64,000 bases of DNA, taken from assembly GCA_913064945.1 (NCBI GenBank), contig CAJYAN010000008.1, forward strand, positions 71,440 through 135,439. Direction: 5' to 3'. The DNA comes from an uncultured Gammaproteobacteria bacterium. Lineage in GTDB: Bacteria; Pseudomonadota; Gammaproteobacteria; UBA6429; Thiohalophilaceae. The notes below the pieces were generated by a model. It was given only the letters and a program-made list of their open reading frames with translations, made no database searches and had not been told where the DNA came from. Position numbers and translations under genes: made by a program. Positions 44,079 to 52,613 of the stretch are shown here, in pieces (position 1 is the first letter of the stretch; each line of letters starts with the position of its first letter).

Positions 44079-44561
44079 ATGACTATCGCTGAAAACAAAG
44101 TGGTCACTATTGAATATACGCTCAAAAATGACCAGGGAGAGGTATTGGATACCTCTGAGGGCCGCGAACCACTGGTATATCTACATGGTTCACAGGGCAT
44201 CATTCCCGGGCTGGAAAATGCCCTGACGGGCAAGGTCGTGGGCGATAGCCTGACCGTCCGCATTACCCCGGAAGATGCCTATGGCGAACGTGATGACAGC
44301 ATGAAACAGGAAGTCCCCCGTGAAATGTTTGGCGACGAAGACGTGGAAGTCGGTATGCAATACCACGCCCAGGGTCCTGATGACGACATGATCGTGGTGA
44401 CGGTTATCGACGCCAACGAGACGCATGTCACGGTCGACGGCAACCATCCTCTGGCAGGTGTGCATCTGAACTTTGATGTCGCGGTCAAGGATATTCGTGA
44501 TGCCAGTGCGGAAGAACTGGAACATGGTCACGTACACGGTGAAGGTGGGCATCAGCATTAA
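44079..44561 (+). CDS. slyD: FKBP-type peptidyl-prolyl isomerase SlyD
   Basis: A 160-residue SlyD. The FKBP domain (1-70 and 120-145) flanks an inserted chaperone IF domain. Visible features: VVTIEYTLKNDQGEVLDTS, PLVYLHGSQGIIPGLENAL and AYGERDDSMKQEVPREMF. A short His-rich tail (HGHVHGEGGHQH) is suited to nickel binding. It catalyses prolyl isomerisation and assists metallocentre assembly. Monocistronic. Confidence 0.93.
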   Translation: MTIAENKVVTIEYTLKNDQGEVLDTSEGREPLVYLHGSQGIIPGLENALTGKVVGDSLTVRITPEDAYGERDDSMKQEVPREMFGDEDVEVGMQYHAQGPDDDMIVVTVIDANETHVTVDGNHPLAGVHLNFDVAVKDIRDASAEELEHGHVHGEGGHQH

Positions 44562-44607
44562 TAAAAACAGGTTCTAGTATCTAGGTACTGGGAACGAGGG
44601 GTATGTG

Positions 44608-44630
44608 GGATTCCGGCGTCGCCGGAATCC
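44608..44630. repeat. perfect 23-bp palindrome
   Basis: GGATTCCGGCG / CGCCGGAATCC with a 1-nt centre. It is a REP-type palindrome (the ATTCCGGC-GCCGGAAT class) between slyD and the GIY-YIG gene. No T-run follows. Confidence 0.75.
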
Positions 44631-44719
44631 TGCTCATCCCTTCCTGATAGCACCAGGCATGATAATTTTAGTCTTCATTGCACACTTTCCGTCTCTGCGG
44701 TGATATTTTCTGATGGTTT

Positions 44720-44980
44720 CTAAATAGAAGCTGTGAGGATCAATGCTTCTTTCTGGGGCTTTGACAATTTCTTGATTTGCGACTCACGTTTGGCTGCTGT
44801 TGAACGTGAGGCGCATTTCTCCTCATATACCAGCGCCACGGGACGCCGTGCACGCGTATATTTGGCTGCCAGCCGATCATCCAGATTGTGCTCATCGATG
44901 CGACGAGCCACATCCATCGCAATACCGGTATACAGTGTATAGTCTGCACAACGCACGATGTAGACAAACCAGTCGCTCAT
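44720..44980 (-). CDS. GIY-YIG domain protein (UPF0213-like)
   Basis: An 86-residue GIY-YIG protein started at ATG 44978-44980, since GAGGTGG lies 5 bases before it. WFVYIVRCADYTLYTGIAMD carries the two Tyr-containing motifs; RRIDEHN follows. Small stand-alone proteins of this kind (YhbQ/UPF0213) may act on nucleic acids. It ends a leftward run after the adk terminator. Confidence 0.88.
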   Translation of the reverse strand: MSDWFVYIVRCADYTLYTGIAMDVARRIDEHNLDDRLAAKYTRARRPVALVYEEKCASRSTAAKRESQIKKLSKPQKEALILTASI

Positions 44981-44994
44981 TTTGTCCACCTCAT

Positions 44995-45030
44995 AGAAAA
45001 GGGGCTGAGAGTGTCATCCCCCCAGCCCCT
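44995..45030 (-). terminator. intrinsic terminator of adk
   Basis: On the minus strand, just after the adk stop: AGGGGCTG pairs with CAGCCCCT around a 15-nt loop, followed by TTTTC. The hairpin and T-run fit a Rho-independent terminator. Confidence 0.75.
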
Positions 45031-45053
45031 GTCTATCTGCATGGAAATGCTGT

Positions 45054-45701
45054 TTAGCCAGCCAGTTTATCCTGGATGGCCTTCAGTACTTCCTGACTGT
45101 CGGTCGCGCTGACGGTCAGCAGGTTGCCTTCGTTCTTGTAAAAACCAACCAGTGGCGCAGTCATTTCATCATAAGTATCTAGACGCTTGCTGATGGCCTC
45201 TTCAGTTTCATCATCACGCTGAATAACCGGGCTACCACACTTGTCACAGACACCTTCCTGCTTGGGCGGGTTGCTCTTGACGTTGTAAATGGCCTGACAG
45301 GCAGAATTGGAACAGGTACGGCGGGTGGTCAGGCGGTCCAGGATAACGTCGCGTGGGACATCGATTTCGACCGTGAAGTCCAGCTCAATACCCAGCTTGG
45401 TCAGCAGACCCTTGAGGGCTTCTGCCTGTGGTATGGTGCGAGGAAAACCATCCAGCAAAAAGCCTTTGGCGCAATCAGGCTCCTGTAGACGCTCTTCCAT
45501 AATGCCCATGATCAGGTCATCGGAAACGAGGCCACCGGAATTCATGGCTTCTTTGGCTTTCAGGCCCAGTTCGGTACCGGCGGCAACGGCACCGCGCAGG
45601 ATATCGCCGGTGGAAATCTGTACGGAACCATCCAGTTGTGTAAGCAATTTGGCAACGGTGCCCTTACCGGCGCCTGGGGCACCCAATAGAATCAAACGCA
45701 T
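45054..45701 (-). CDS. adk: adenylate kinase with four-Cys LID
   Basis: A 215-residue long-type adenylate kinase; the start at ATG 45699-45701 gives MRLILLGAPGAGKGT (P-loop). NMP-binding STGDILRGAV and GFLLDGFPRT are intact. The LID carries CSNSAC and CDKCG, a four-Cys zinc-binding form common in Gram-positives, where E. coli has none. Spacing of the first pair is CX4C. A frame extension upstream of the ATG is not coding-like. A terminator follows. Confidence 0.94.
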   Translation of the reverse strand: MRLILLGAPGAGKGTVAKLLTQLDGSVQISTGDILRGAVAAGTELGLKAKEAMNSGGLVSDDLIMGIMEERLQEPDCAKGFLLDGFPRTIPQAEALKGLLTKLGIELDFTVEIDVPRDVILDRLTTRRTCSNSACQAIYNVKSNPPKQEGVCDKCGSPVIQRDDETEEAISKRLDTYDEMTAPLVGFYKNEGNLLTVSATDSQEVLKAIQDKLAG

Positions 45702-46011
45702 TAATATATCCTCTTGAAATCTTGATGTGAAATGTGCGGGCATTGTGCCTGTACCGACTGCACAAGGCAATTTATAAAATCTGCTTTGCCATAAACAGAA
45801 TTTGTTGATGAGGTATTTCGATTAAGAGCGAGGCACTTCAAAGCTTTCCAGCCACCGCGTTGACTACGTATGGCCAGCCCGGACACCGTGGTGATATCCC
45901 GTATCGAACATTGAGCGGGGATTCATATTTCTCCCTGCTCAGTCTGTACTGGTCAACGGTAGACAATTCTACCCAGTAAAACGCCCTTTCATTGAAGCAG
46001 GATCAAGGCGG
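45702..46011. other. gene-free stretch, 310 bp
   Basis: No supported coding region or RNA gene between adk and the DUF523/DUF1722 gene. It should carry the adk promoter and the end of the upstream transcript. Confidence 0.4.
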
Positions 46012-46995
46012 TTATATGTGATTGCGTAACATCAATTCCCGCGGATGTGGGTTTAGATAGAACTGCTCATTGATATAGTCATCCGGGTAAAGACGCAAAA
46101 AGTGTTTCAATAGTGTTACAGGCACGATTAACGGCAGTTTACCCAGACGATAGGCATCAATCAGATCCAGCAACTCCTGCTTATCGTGACTATCCAGATG
46201 CTGTTTTAGAAAACCCATAATATGCATCAGGACGTTGGTATGCGTCCTGGTGGTCGCCATTCGCTTCAGTGCCGTCATCAACCCCTGCAGATAATTCTCC
46301 GCAGTGTCCTGAATATTACCTTTGCCAGCGGCGCTCACCAGGCGACCTAGTTCCCGATAGGCCACCTCATCATGTGCCTGAATAATAAATTTATGACGCG
46401 TGTGAAAATCCACCAAAGCCGCCGCTGTCATACCGCTGGTTTGATATGTCTGCCAGCGGGAATAGATGTAGACACGCTCGACAAAATTCTCGCGCAGGTG
46501 CGGGTCCATGAGTCTGCCCTCCTCCTCGACTGGCAATGAGGGTTGTGCCGCCATCAAGGCCGCCGCATATATACCGCGCCCACGGCGTTCCGGAATGGGC
46601 GTTTTACCATAGACCTTGACCCGTTCCATGCCGCAACTGGGTGAATCTTTTTTAAGAATATACCCACAGAGTTGCCTTTGCTGATAACCAATTTCTTTAC
46701 CATAAGCGGATAAGGCATCGGTCTTATCCAGTAACGGGTCTTTTACACCCATGGCATGAAGTTTATTATTCATTTCTCTAAGTTGTATCGGCGGACGTGG
46801 CACCGACATACCAACCGCCAACTCCGGACAAAAAGGGATAAACTCAAAGAACTCACCTAGATTCTGGGTAATATAGGCGTTATGCTTATGTCCCCCGTCG
46901 AAACGGACCTCCTGCCCTAACAGGCAGCTGCTGATACCAATGGGGATCTTTTCGGCTTGTTCGGCATTCATGCGATAAATAATAGCGGGCATCAT
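46012..46995 (-). CDS. DUF523-DUF1722 fusion protein
   Basis: A 327-residue protein. The N-terminal DUF523 half (about 16-155) has IPIGISSCLLGQEVRFDGGHK and KKDSPSCGMERVKVY with paired Cys residues. The DUF1722 (YbgA-like) half (about 190-320) is helical. Such fusions often neighbour DNA photolyase genes in other bacteria, but none lies here. The start at 46995 is supported by GGTGG six bases before it. Function unknown. Confidence 0.88.
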   Translation of the reverse strand: MMPAIIYRMNAEQAEKIPIGISSCLLGQEVRFDGGHKHNAYITQNLGEFFEFIPFCPELAVGMSVPRPPIQLREMNNKLHAMGVKDPLLDKTDALSAYGKEIGYQQRQLCGYILKKDSPSCGMERVKVYGKTPIPERRGRGIYAAALMAAQPSLPVEEEGRLMDPHLRENFVERVYIYSRWQTYQTSGMTAAALVDFHTRHKFIIQAHDEVAYRELGRLVSAAGKGNIQDTAENYLQGLMTALKRMATTRTHTNVLMHIMGFLKQHLDSHDKQELLDLIDAYRLGKLPLIVPVTLLKHFLRLYPDDYINEQFYLNPHPRELMLRNHI

Positions 46996-47217
46996 TCGCT
47001 GCCACCAGTAGTATTTCTCTACCGGGCTTCAATGCGCTGAGCCCTGACAATTGCTGTACTAGTGAGGCCGAAGACAAGGTTCTAAAACGGGGATCACGAC
47101 ATTTGTCGTATGATTATTGTACGTAAAGAACAGCTTGAACATCGTACTTAAGCCGAGCCCAACCGGGTAAAATCACGTATACTATCTACTCATATTGAAC
47201 CAACGCTTGCTGCCATC

Positions 47218-47541
47218 ATGTCTGACAATAACCGTATTGAACTCAATGCCGAAGCGCTACGCCAGAAAATCAACCTGGAGACCGGGCAGCTAAGCTGGCC
47301 TGAGTTACAAAAATATTTTGCTCAGGGGAATGTGATTGTCGTCAGTCCCGAACTGGACCTCATTGATACCGCCGCCAGATTCGCGGAAGATGATAAAGAA
47401 GCCGTCGCTCGCTGGATAAATTCAGAAATGGTCAAACGCGCCCTGGATGATGATGCCAGAGGCTGGAACGAGCGAAATAGTAGCTTCTGGACCGTGGTGG
47501 TCGCACCGTGGATTCTGGTGCAGGAAATTGTCAAACACTGA
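47218..47541 (+). CDS. DUF2288 family protein
   Basis: A 107-residue soluble protein matching DUF2288: INLETGQLSWPELQKYFAQGN, VVSPELDLIDTAARFAEDD and FWTVVVAPWILVQEI. The family is conserved in gammaproteobacteria with no assigned function. Monocistronic. Confidence 0.87.
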   Translation: MSDNNRIELNAEALRQKINLETGQLSWPELQKYFAQGNVIVVSPELDLIDTAARFAEDDKEAVARWINSEMVKRALDDDARGWNERNSSFWTVVVAPWILVQEIVKH

Positions 47542-47551
47542 AATGTAATTT

Positions 47552-47760
47552 TTCAACGCGAAGACGCAAAAGCGCGAAGAATTGCACATAAACCTGTAAA
47601 CGTTTTATTGTTTGCAGTCATGCTAACTGACATGACTAATATACGTTCAATGTCTGAAGGGAAGATCGATTGAATAAAGGCATCAGTTCTATATAAAACA
47701 GGTAGTGACTCTATAACCCGTTAATATTAAACCTTTGCGTCGCAGCGCCTTTGCGTTGAA
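47552..47760. repeat. 209-bp element with imperfect terminal inverted repeats
   Basis: TTCAACGCGAAGACGCAAAAG at the left end (47552 on) is mirrored by CGCCTTTGCGTTGAA at the right (to 47760), about 28 bp imperfectly paired. Inside lies AGTCATG / CATGACT. The end motif belongs to a dispersed family also seen at about 22933, 23194 and 37417. No coding region. Confidence 0.5.
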
Positions 47761-47767
47761 TCATTGT

Positions 47768-48538
47768 CTAATAACCAGACGTGGCTAATAACGCCTCTAC
47801 CCGATTTAGATCTGCTTCAGTATCCACCCCCGGACCGGTCGCTTTTATAGCAGGCGCAATACGAATTTTGTGTCCCATATATAAAACACGTAATTGTTCC
47901 AGTGACTCGGTTCTTTCCAGAGGACAGACCTCTGCCTCCAGATAGTGACGAATAAATCCCGCCCGATAGGCATAGAGTCCGATATGCCGAAAATAGGCCT
48001 GTCCATCCGGCATTTCAGAACTGGCGTCGTTGAAGCTGTCACGATGCCAGGGGATTGGGGCCCGACTGAAATACATGGCATAACCATGCTGGTCCATAAT
48101 AACTTTGACTGTATTCGGATCGAAAATATCCGCTGCCGAATGCAGTTGTTCGCAAAGCGTCGCCATCGGAGCGACTTCATCTTTTGCTGTTAACAGACCT
48201 GCGACCTGGTCCAGACAGGCGGCTGGCATCATGGGTTCATCCCCCTGTAGATTGACGATAACCTCATCATCATCCAGACCCGTCATGCTAATCACTTCGG
48301 CACTGCGTTCGGTGCCGGAGCGGTGATGTTGACCTGTCATACAAACATCGGCGTTGAGACGCTTGGCAAAGGCCTCAATGCGGACATCATCAGTGGCGAT
48401 AATGACGCGATCTGCCTGACTCTTGAGTGCCTGTTCATAGACGTGCTGCAAGAGTGGTTTACCGGCTATCAGGCGTAAGGCCTTACCCGGCAAACGGGTT
48501 GACTCATAACGCGCCGGTATAATAATGCTATAGGACAT
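47768..48538 (-). CDS. kdsB: CMP-KDO synthetase
   Basis: A 256-residue 3-deoxy-manno-octulosonate cytidylyltransferase: IIPARYESTRLPGKALRLI at the N-terminus, RVIIATDDVRI, VNLQGDEPMMP and AYRAGFIRHYL. It activates KDO for lipid A inner-core synthesis. Its ATG overlaps the stop of the Trm112-like gene (TAATG), so it is translated as the last gene of the lpxK unit. Confidence 0.94.
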   Translation of the reverse strand: MSYSIIIPARYESTRLPGKALRLIAGKPLLQHVYEQALKSQADRVIIATDDVRIEAFAKRLNADVCMTGQHHRSGTERSAEVISMTGLDDDEVIVNLQGDEPMMPAACLDQVAGLLTAKDEVAPMATLCEQLHSAADIFDPNTVKVIMDQHGYAMYFSRAPIPWHRDSFNDASSEMPDGQAYFRHIGLYAYRAGFIRHYLEAEVCPLERTESLEQLRVLYMGHKIRIAPAIKATGPGVDTEADLNRVEALLATSGY

Positions 48539-48717
48539 TAGATATTTTCATCAGACGCCAACTGACGGGCCTCTTCTTCGAGCATGACCGGGATATCATC
48601 TCTAATCGGATAGGCAAGACGATCGGCTTTACAGATCAATTCCTGTTCAGCCTTTTTATAGATCAGTTCGCCCTTGCATACCGGACAAACCAAAATGTCG
48701 AGTAATTTATTATCCAT
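48538..48717 (-). CDS. Trm112 family small zinc protein (YcaR-like)
   Basis: A 59-residue protein. It reads [20 protein letters not shown], with Cys11 and Cys14 forming a zinc-type pair, then [19 protein letters not shown]. It matches Trm112/YcaR, always found between lpxK and kdsB. Its start overlaps the lpxK end by 8 bp and its stop overlaps kdsB. Role in the LPS block is not known. Confidence 0.9.
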   Translation of the reverse strand: MDNKLLDILVCPVCKGELIYKKAEQELICKADRLAYPIRDDIPVMLEEEARQLASDENI

Positions 48718-49708
48718 GTCGTTTCTCCAACAAGTTTAAAACCTGCAATCCAAATTCATCGTTCAGTGTTGCCGTCACGGGAAAATACCAGCAGTTAGTC
48801 AACAAAAAGCGTCGACACTTAACAGCATCTTTTTCTGTCATGATGATGGGGAGATCATCACCAAAGTCGAGGTCGTTGGGACTAAAGTCATGATGATCGC
48901 CAAACACATGCTCAATCAGGTGCAGGCCGGCACGACGTAATTGTTCAAAAAACCTTTCTGGATTACCAATCCCCGCCACCGCATGGACAGACTCATTTTT
49001 TAAACTGCCCAACGGCTTCTCACTGCTATCATCAAGATGACTGAGCATTTTGCCAGCATAACGCATACTCTCTTCCCCCTGCGCGGCAATACCATTGGTC
49101 ACGACGAAGTCGACTTCCTTAAGTCGTTTGACCGGCTCACGCAAGGGGCCTGCGGGCAGACACAGACCATTACCAAAACGGCGTACACCATCAATGACGG
49201 CAATCTCAAGCGTGCGTCCCATGGCATAGTGCTGCATACCATCATCGGAAATAATAATGTCTATATTATGATGTTTAATCAACGCCTCTGCAGCGGCAAC
49301 ACGCTTCGGACCAACGGCCATCGGGCAGTGCGTCTGGCGAGAAATCACAATGGCCTCATCGCCTACCATTACCGGGTCGCCATCAGGTCGCACCTGCTGC
49401 GGCCACTTACTGGCACGACCACCATAGCCACGACTCACGATGCCCGGCCGGTAACCATTTTTCGCCAGGTAATTCGCCATCCAGATCGTCAGTGGTGTCT
49501 TGCCCGTCCCACCGACACTGATATTACCTACCACTATCACCGGCACCGGCAAAGACGTGGTCTTAAAGATTTTTAGTCGATAACACCAGCGGCGTATAAA
49601 TACGACAAAACAGACCAGCCAGGAGAGCGGTCGTAACAGTGCCGACAGGCCGGAGCGTTCCATCCACGCCAGTTCAATTTTTTGTTTAAGGCTAACTGGT
49701 TTCGACAC
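48710..49708 (-). CDS. lpxK: tetraacyldisaccharide 4'-kinase
   Basis: A 332-residue Lpx[22 protein letters not shown] (P-loop), [27 protein letters not shown] and MTEKDAVKC. It phosphorylates the lipid A precursor at the 4' position at the inner membrane. It follows msbA by 5 bp and overlaps the Trm112-like gene. Confidence 0.95.
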   Translation of the reverse strand: MSKPVSLKQKIELAWMERSGLSALLRPLSWLVCFVVFIRRWCYRLKIFKTTSLPVPVIVVGNISVGGTGKTPLTIWMANYLAKNGYRPGIVSRGYGGRASKWPQQVRPDGDPVMVGDEAIVISRQTHCPMAVGPKRVAAAEALIKHHNIDIIISDDGMQHYAMGRTLEIAVIDGVRRFGNGLCLPAGPLREPVKRLKEVDFVVTNGIAAQGEESMRYAGKMLSHLDDSSEKPLGSLKNESVHAVAGIGNPERFFEQLRRAGLHLIEHVFGDHHDFSPNDLDFGDDLPIIMTEKDAVKCRRFLLTNCWYFPVTATLNDEFGLQVLNLLEKRHG

Positions 49709-49713
49709 GACAC

Positions 49714-51483
49714 TTATTCCTTGAACTGCAACTTGTAAAGCTGGGCATAGTATCCATTCTTCGCCAGCAACTCCTGATGCCTGCCAGTCTCGACGATGCA
49801 GCCATCATCCAGCACAACAATACTATCGGCGTGCTCAATTGTAGAGAGACGATGGGCGATGACGAGGGTGGTGCGACCTTGCATCAGCACTTCCAGTGCC
49901 GCCTGAATATTGCGTTCCGATTCTGAATCCAGTGCCGATGTTGCTTCATCCAGAATAAGTACCGGTGCATCTTTTAATAACGCTCTGGCGATGGCGAGTC
50001 GTTGGCGTTGCCCGCCGGATAACATGACACCATTTTCACCGACCATGGTATTCAAACCTTCGGGCATTCTGCAAATAAAGTCCCAGGCATTTGCCGCCTT
50101 TGCCGCCCGCTCAATATCCGCCTCGGTAGCCGTTTCGAGGGCACCATAGGCAATGTTATGGGCGATGGTCTCATTAAATAAAGTAACGTGTTGACTGACC
50201 AGGGCAATTTGCGAACGCAGACTTCGCAACGAGACATCATGAATATTCTGTCCATCCAGCGTGATCATGCCGCTACTCGCATCATAAAAACGTGGCAGCA
50301 GACTCACCAGGGTGGTTTTACCTGCGCCGGAACGACCCACAAAGGCGACCGTCTGTCCCTGACTAATGGTCAGACAGATATTTTTCAGAACCGGTGCTTT
50401 ATCCTCATCATAGGTAAAGCTGACATCATCAAATTTTACTTCGCCATGCACGCGCTCCAGTAGTTGCGTGCCGCTGTCTTTTTCCTGTTCGTGATCGACA
50501 AACTCAAAGACACTCTGCGCCGCGGCGATACCCTGTTGCAAACTGGCATTGATGGTCGTCAGGCGTTTGACCGGCTGCATTAACATCACCATAGCGGTGA
50601 TAAAAGACACAAAGGTGCCTGGCGAAATAATATTCCGCATTTCCGGCAAGGTTGCCATATAGACAATAATTGATAATGCACCCGCCACCAGCAACTGTAG
50701 GAAAGGCGTCGTAAAGGCATTGGTCGCCGCCAGCTTCAGGTGTTGACGACGATTGTAGCCATTAATCTCATCAAACAGCGCGGACTCGTGCCTCTGTCCA
50801 CCGAAGATCTTGATTTCACGATTGGCTTCGATCGTCTCCTGTGCAATATGCGAAACATCGCCCACACTGTTTTGTATACGACGGCTTAATTTGCGAAAGC
50901 GTCGACTGATCAAAACCACCAACAGCGTGATCACCGGCGCAATGACAATAAACACTATGGTCAGCGTAAAGCTGATGTACATCATCCAGCCAAGCAAAAA
51001 GATGACGGTTAGGGAGTCGCGGATTAAAATGGTAATAACACTCGAAGAGGCCTGTGCCAGCTGCTCAACATCGTATAGTAGTTTTGATAACAGCGAACCG
51101 GATGATGCCATATCATAAAACCGGATCGGCAGCTGCAATAACTGGGTAAACATAATTTTGCGTAAATCGTGTATGACACTCCTCGCCACCCACGACATAA
51201 AAAAGGTTGCAAAAAAACCGCTAATGCCACGACCAATAAAAATACCCAGGATTATCAAAGGTAACCACTTGATAGAAGTCGCATCTTTATTGACAAAGCC
51301 TTCATCCATGAGTGGTCGCATGACCGCCGCAAATCCGGCATCGGTGGAGGCATAGACGGCCATACCTACTACGGCGAGCAGGAACAGCTTCCAGTACGGC
51401 ATGACATAGGTTAAGAGACGGCGATAGACCTGAATGCCATCCTGATTGCCTGTCGAACCACTCATACCCTGCTGGCGTCTCAC
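49714..51483 (-). CDS. msbA: lipid A export ABC transporter MsbA
   Basis: A 589-residue half-transporter: six membrane helices (about 25-310), Walker A GRSGAGKTTL, signature LSGGQRQRLAIARAL, Walker B LILDEATSALD and the H-loop IAHRLSTIEHAD. It flips lipid A-core across the inner membrane. The GTG at 51483 overlaps the exbD stop; the next ATG, six codons on, is an alternative start. Confidence 0.95.
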   Translation of the reverse strand: MRRQQGMSGSTGNQDGIQVYRRLLTYVMPYWKLFLLAVVGMAVYASTDAGFAAVMRPLMDEGFVNKDATSIKWLPLIILGIFIGRGISGFFATFFMSWVARSVIHDLRKIMFTQLLQLPIRFYDMASSGSLLSKLLYDVEQLAQASSSVITILIRDSLTVIFLLGWMMYISFTLTIVFIVIAPVITLLVVLISRRFRKLSRRIQNSVGDVSHIAQETIEANREIKIFGGQRHESALFDEINGYNRRQHLKLAATNAFTTPFLQLLVAGALSIIVYMATLPEMRNIISPGTFVSFITAMVMLMQPVKRLTTINASLQQGIAAAQSVFEFVDHEQEKDSGTQLLERVHGEVKFDDVSFTYDEDKAPVLKNICLTISQGQTVAFVGRSGAGKTTLVSLLPRFYDASSGMITLDGQNIHDVSLRSLRSQIALVSQHVTLFNETIAHNIAYGALETATEADIERAAKAANAWDFICRMPEGLNTMVGENGVMLSGGQRQRLAIARALLKDAPVLILDEATSALDSESERNIQAALEVLMQGRTTLVIAHRLSTIEHADSIVVLDDGCIVETGRHQELLAKNGYYAQLYKLQFKE

Positions 51484-51902
51484 GGTTTGTCTTTTATCTG
51501 AGTGGTCGCAAATGTCAGGTTGACCAGACCTAATTGTCGTGAGGCATCCATGGCGCGAATCACGGCCTGATATGGCGTATTCTTATCCGAGCTGATAATG
51601 ACCTGTGGGTTTTTGTGTTCACCGATGGTCAGGCGCAAGGCCCGCATTAACGTCATAAGGCGATCATCTTTTACACGTTGTTGATTGACGAAGTAGCGTC
51701 CCTGGACATCAATATCGATTTCCAGAGAAAACTTTTTCTTTTCCAGCGGCTTGCCGGAGGCCTCGGGCAACTGGATATTGATCTGTGAGGTCTTGTCAAA
51801 GGTTGTGGAGACCATAAAAAATATTAGTAACAGAAAGACCACATCAATCAATGAGGTCAGATTGATCTCCGGGTCTTCCTTGCGCTGATGTCGAAAACGC
51901 AT
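51480..51902 (-). CDS. exbD: ExbD/TolR family protein
   Basis: A 140-residue protein with one membrane helix (LTSLIDVVFLLLIFFMVST) carrying the functional Asp of ExbD/TolR, and a periplasmic domain ending in VIRAMDASRQLGLVNLTFA. It couples proton flow to energy transfer with the ExbB-like protein. It starts directly after the exbB stop and overlaps msbA. Which process it powers is not stated by the sequence. Confidence 0.9.
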   Translation of the reverse strand: MRFRHQRKEDPEINLTSLIDVVFLLLIFFMVSTTFDKTSQINIQLPEASGKPLEKKKFSLEIDIDVQGRYFVNQQRVKDDRLMTLMRALRLTIGEHKNPQVIISSDKNTPYQAVIRAMDASRQLGLVNLTFATTQIKDKP

Positions 51903-52535
51903 CTAGCCATTACCCTCCGCTCCGGCCTGCTCGCGCACGCCATGCATGACATCAACAATTTTCAGTGCCTCTTCTTCCATGACCAGCACGAGGGAATCCA
52001 CCTTGCCGCGGAAGTAGCGATAAAAAATCAGCGTGGGAATCGCCACGGTCAGACCAGCCGCGGTGGTGATCAGGGCCATGGAAATACCACCTGCCAGCGC
52101 ACCGGGATTGCCTACCCCCATTGAGGTAATGTCGGCAAAGACTTTGATCATGCCAATGACGGTACCAAGCAGACCCAGCAGTGGACTCACGGAGGCGATG
52201 GTTCCCAGGGTATTGAGGTAACGTTCCAGTTCCTGTACCACCTGGCGACCGGTTTCTTCAATCGCCTCCTTCATAAACTCGCGTGGATGGGCGCGGTTGG
52301 CCAAGCCCGAGGCCAGTACCCGTCCAAGCGGGGAGTTGCTTGATAGTGCCCGCAGATGTTCCTCATCAACACTATTGCTCTTGTGCCACTGCCAGACCTG
52401 GGCGACCAGGTGCTTGGGGGCGATCTTTTTTTCCTGCAGGGTCCAGAGCCGCTCCAGCACAATCACCGTCGCAATAACAGAACAAAGCAGGATCGGAATC
52501 ATCAACACACCGCCCGCCTGGATCATCTCAAACAC
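51903..52535 (-). CDS. exbB: ExbB/MotA/TolQ family proton channel
   Basis: A 210-residue protein with three membrane segments. The first is AGGVLMIPILLCSVIATVIVL; TIASVSPLLGLLGTVIGMI and ISMALITTAAGLTVAIPTLIF are the channel helices. It starts the exbB-exbD-msbA-lpxK-Trm112-kdsB run, which is conserved in many gammaproteobacteria. Confidence 0.92.
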   Translation of the reverse strand: MFEMIQAGGVLMIPILLCSVIATVIVLERLWTLQEKKIAPKHLVAQVWQWHKSNSVDEEHLRALSSNSPLGRVLASGLANRAHPREFMKEAIEETGRQVVQELERYLNTLGTIASVSPLLGLLGTVIGMIKVFADITSMGVGNPGALAGGISMALITTAAGLTVAIPTLIFYRYFRGKVDSLVLVMEEEALKIVDVMHGVREQAGAEGNG

Positions 52536-52613
52536 TGTTGATTTCCTTTATATTTTTTCGTTAAGAAGCGGCTAACTTTAGCAGAGACCAGCCCTGCTCG
52601 AAAGCCTGTTGGT

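Noticed and set aside
45701..45886. Minus-strand frame extending upstream of adk
   Set aside because: The family start MRLILLGAPG is at 45701; the upstream residues do not match any adenylate kinase.
46886..47077. Minus-strand frame overlapping the start of the DUF523 gene
   Set aside because: It is an alternative frame over a well-supported gene start.
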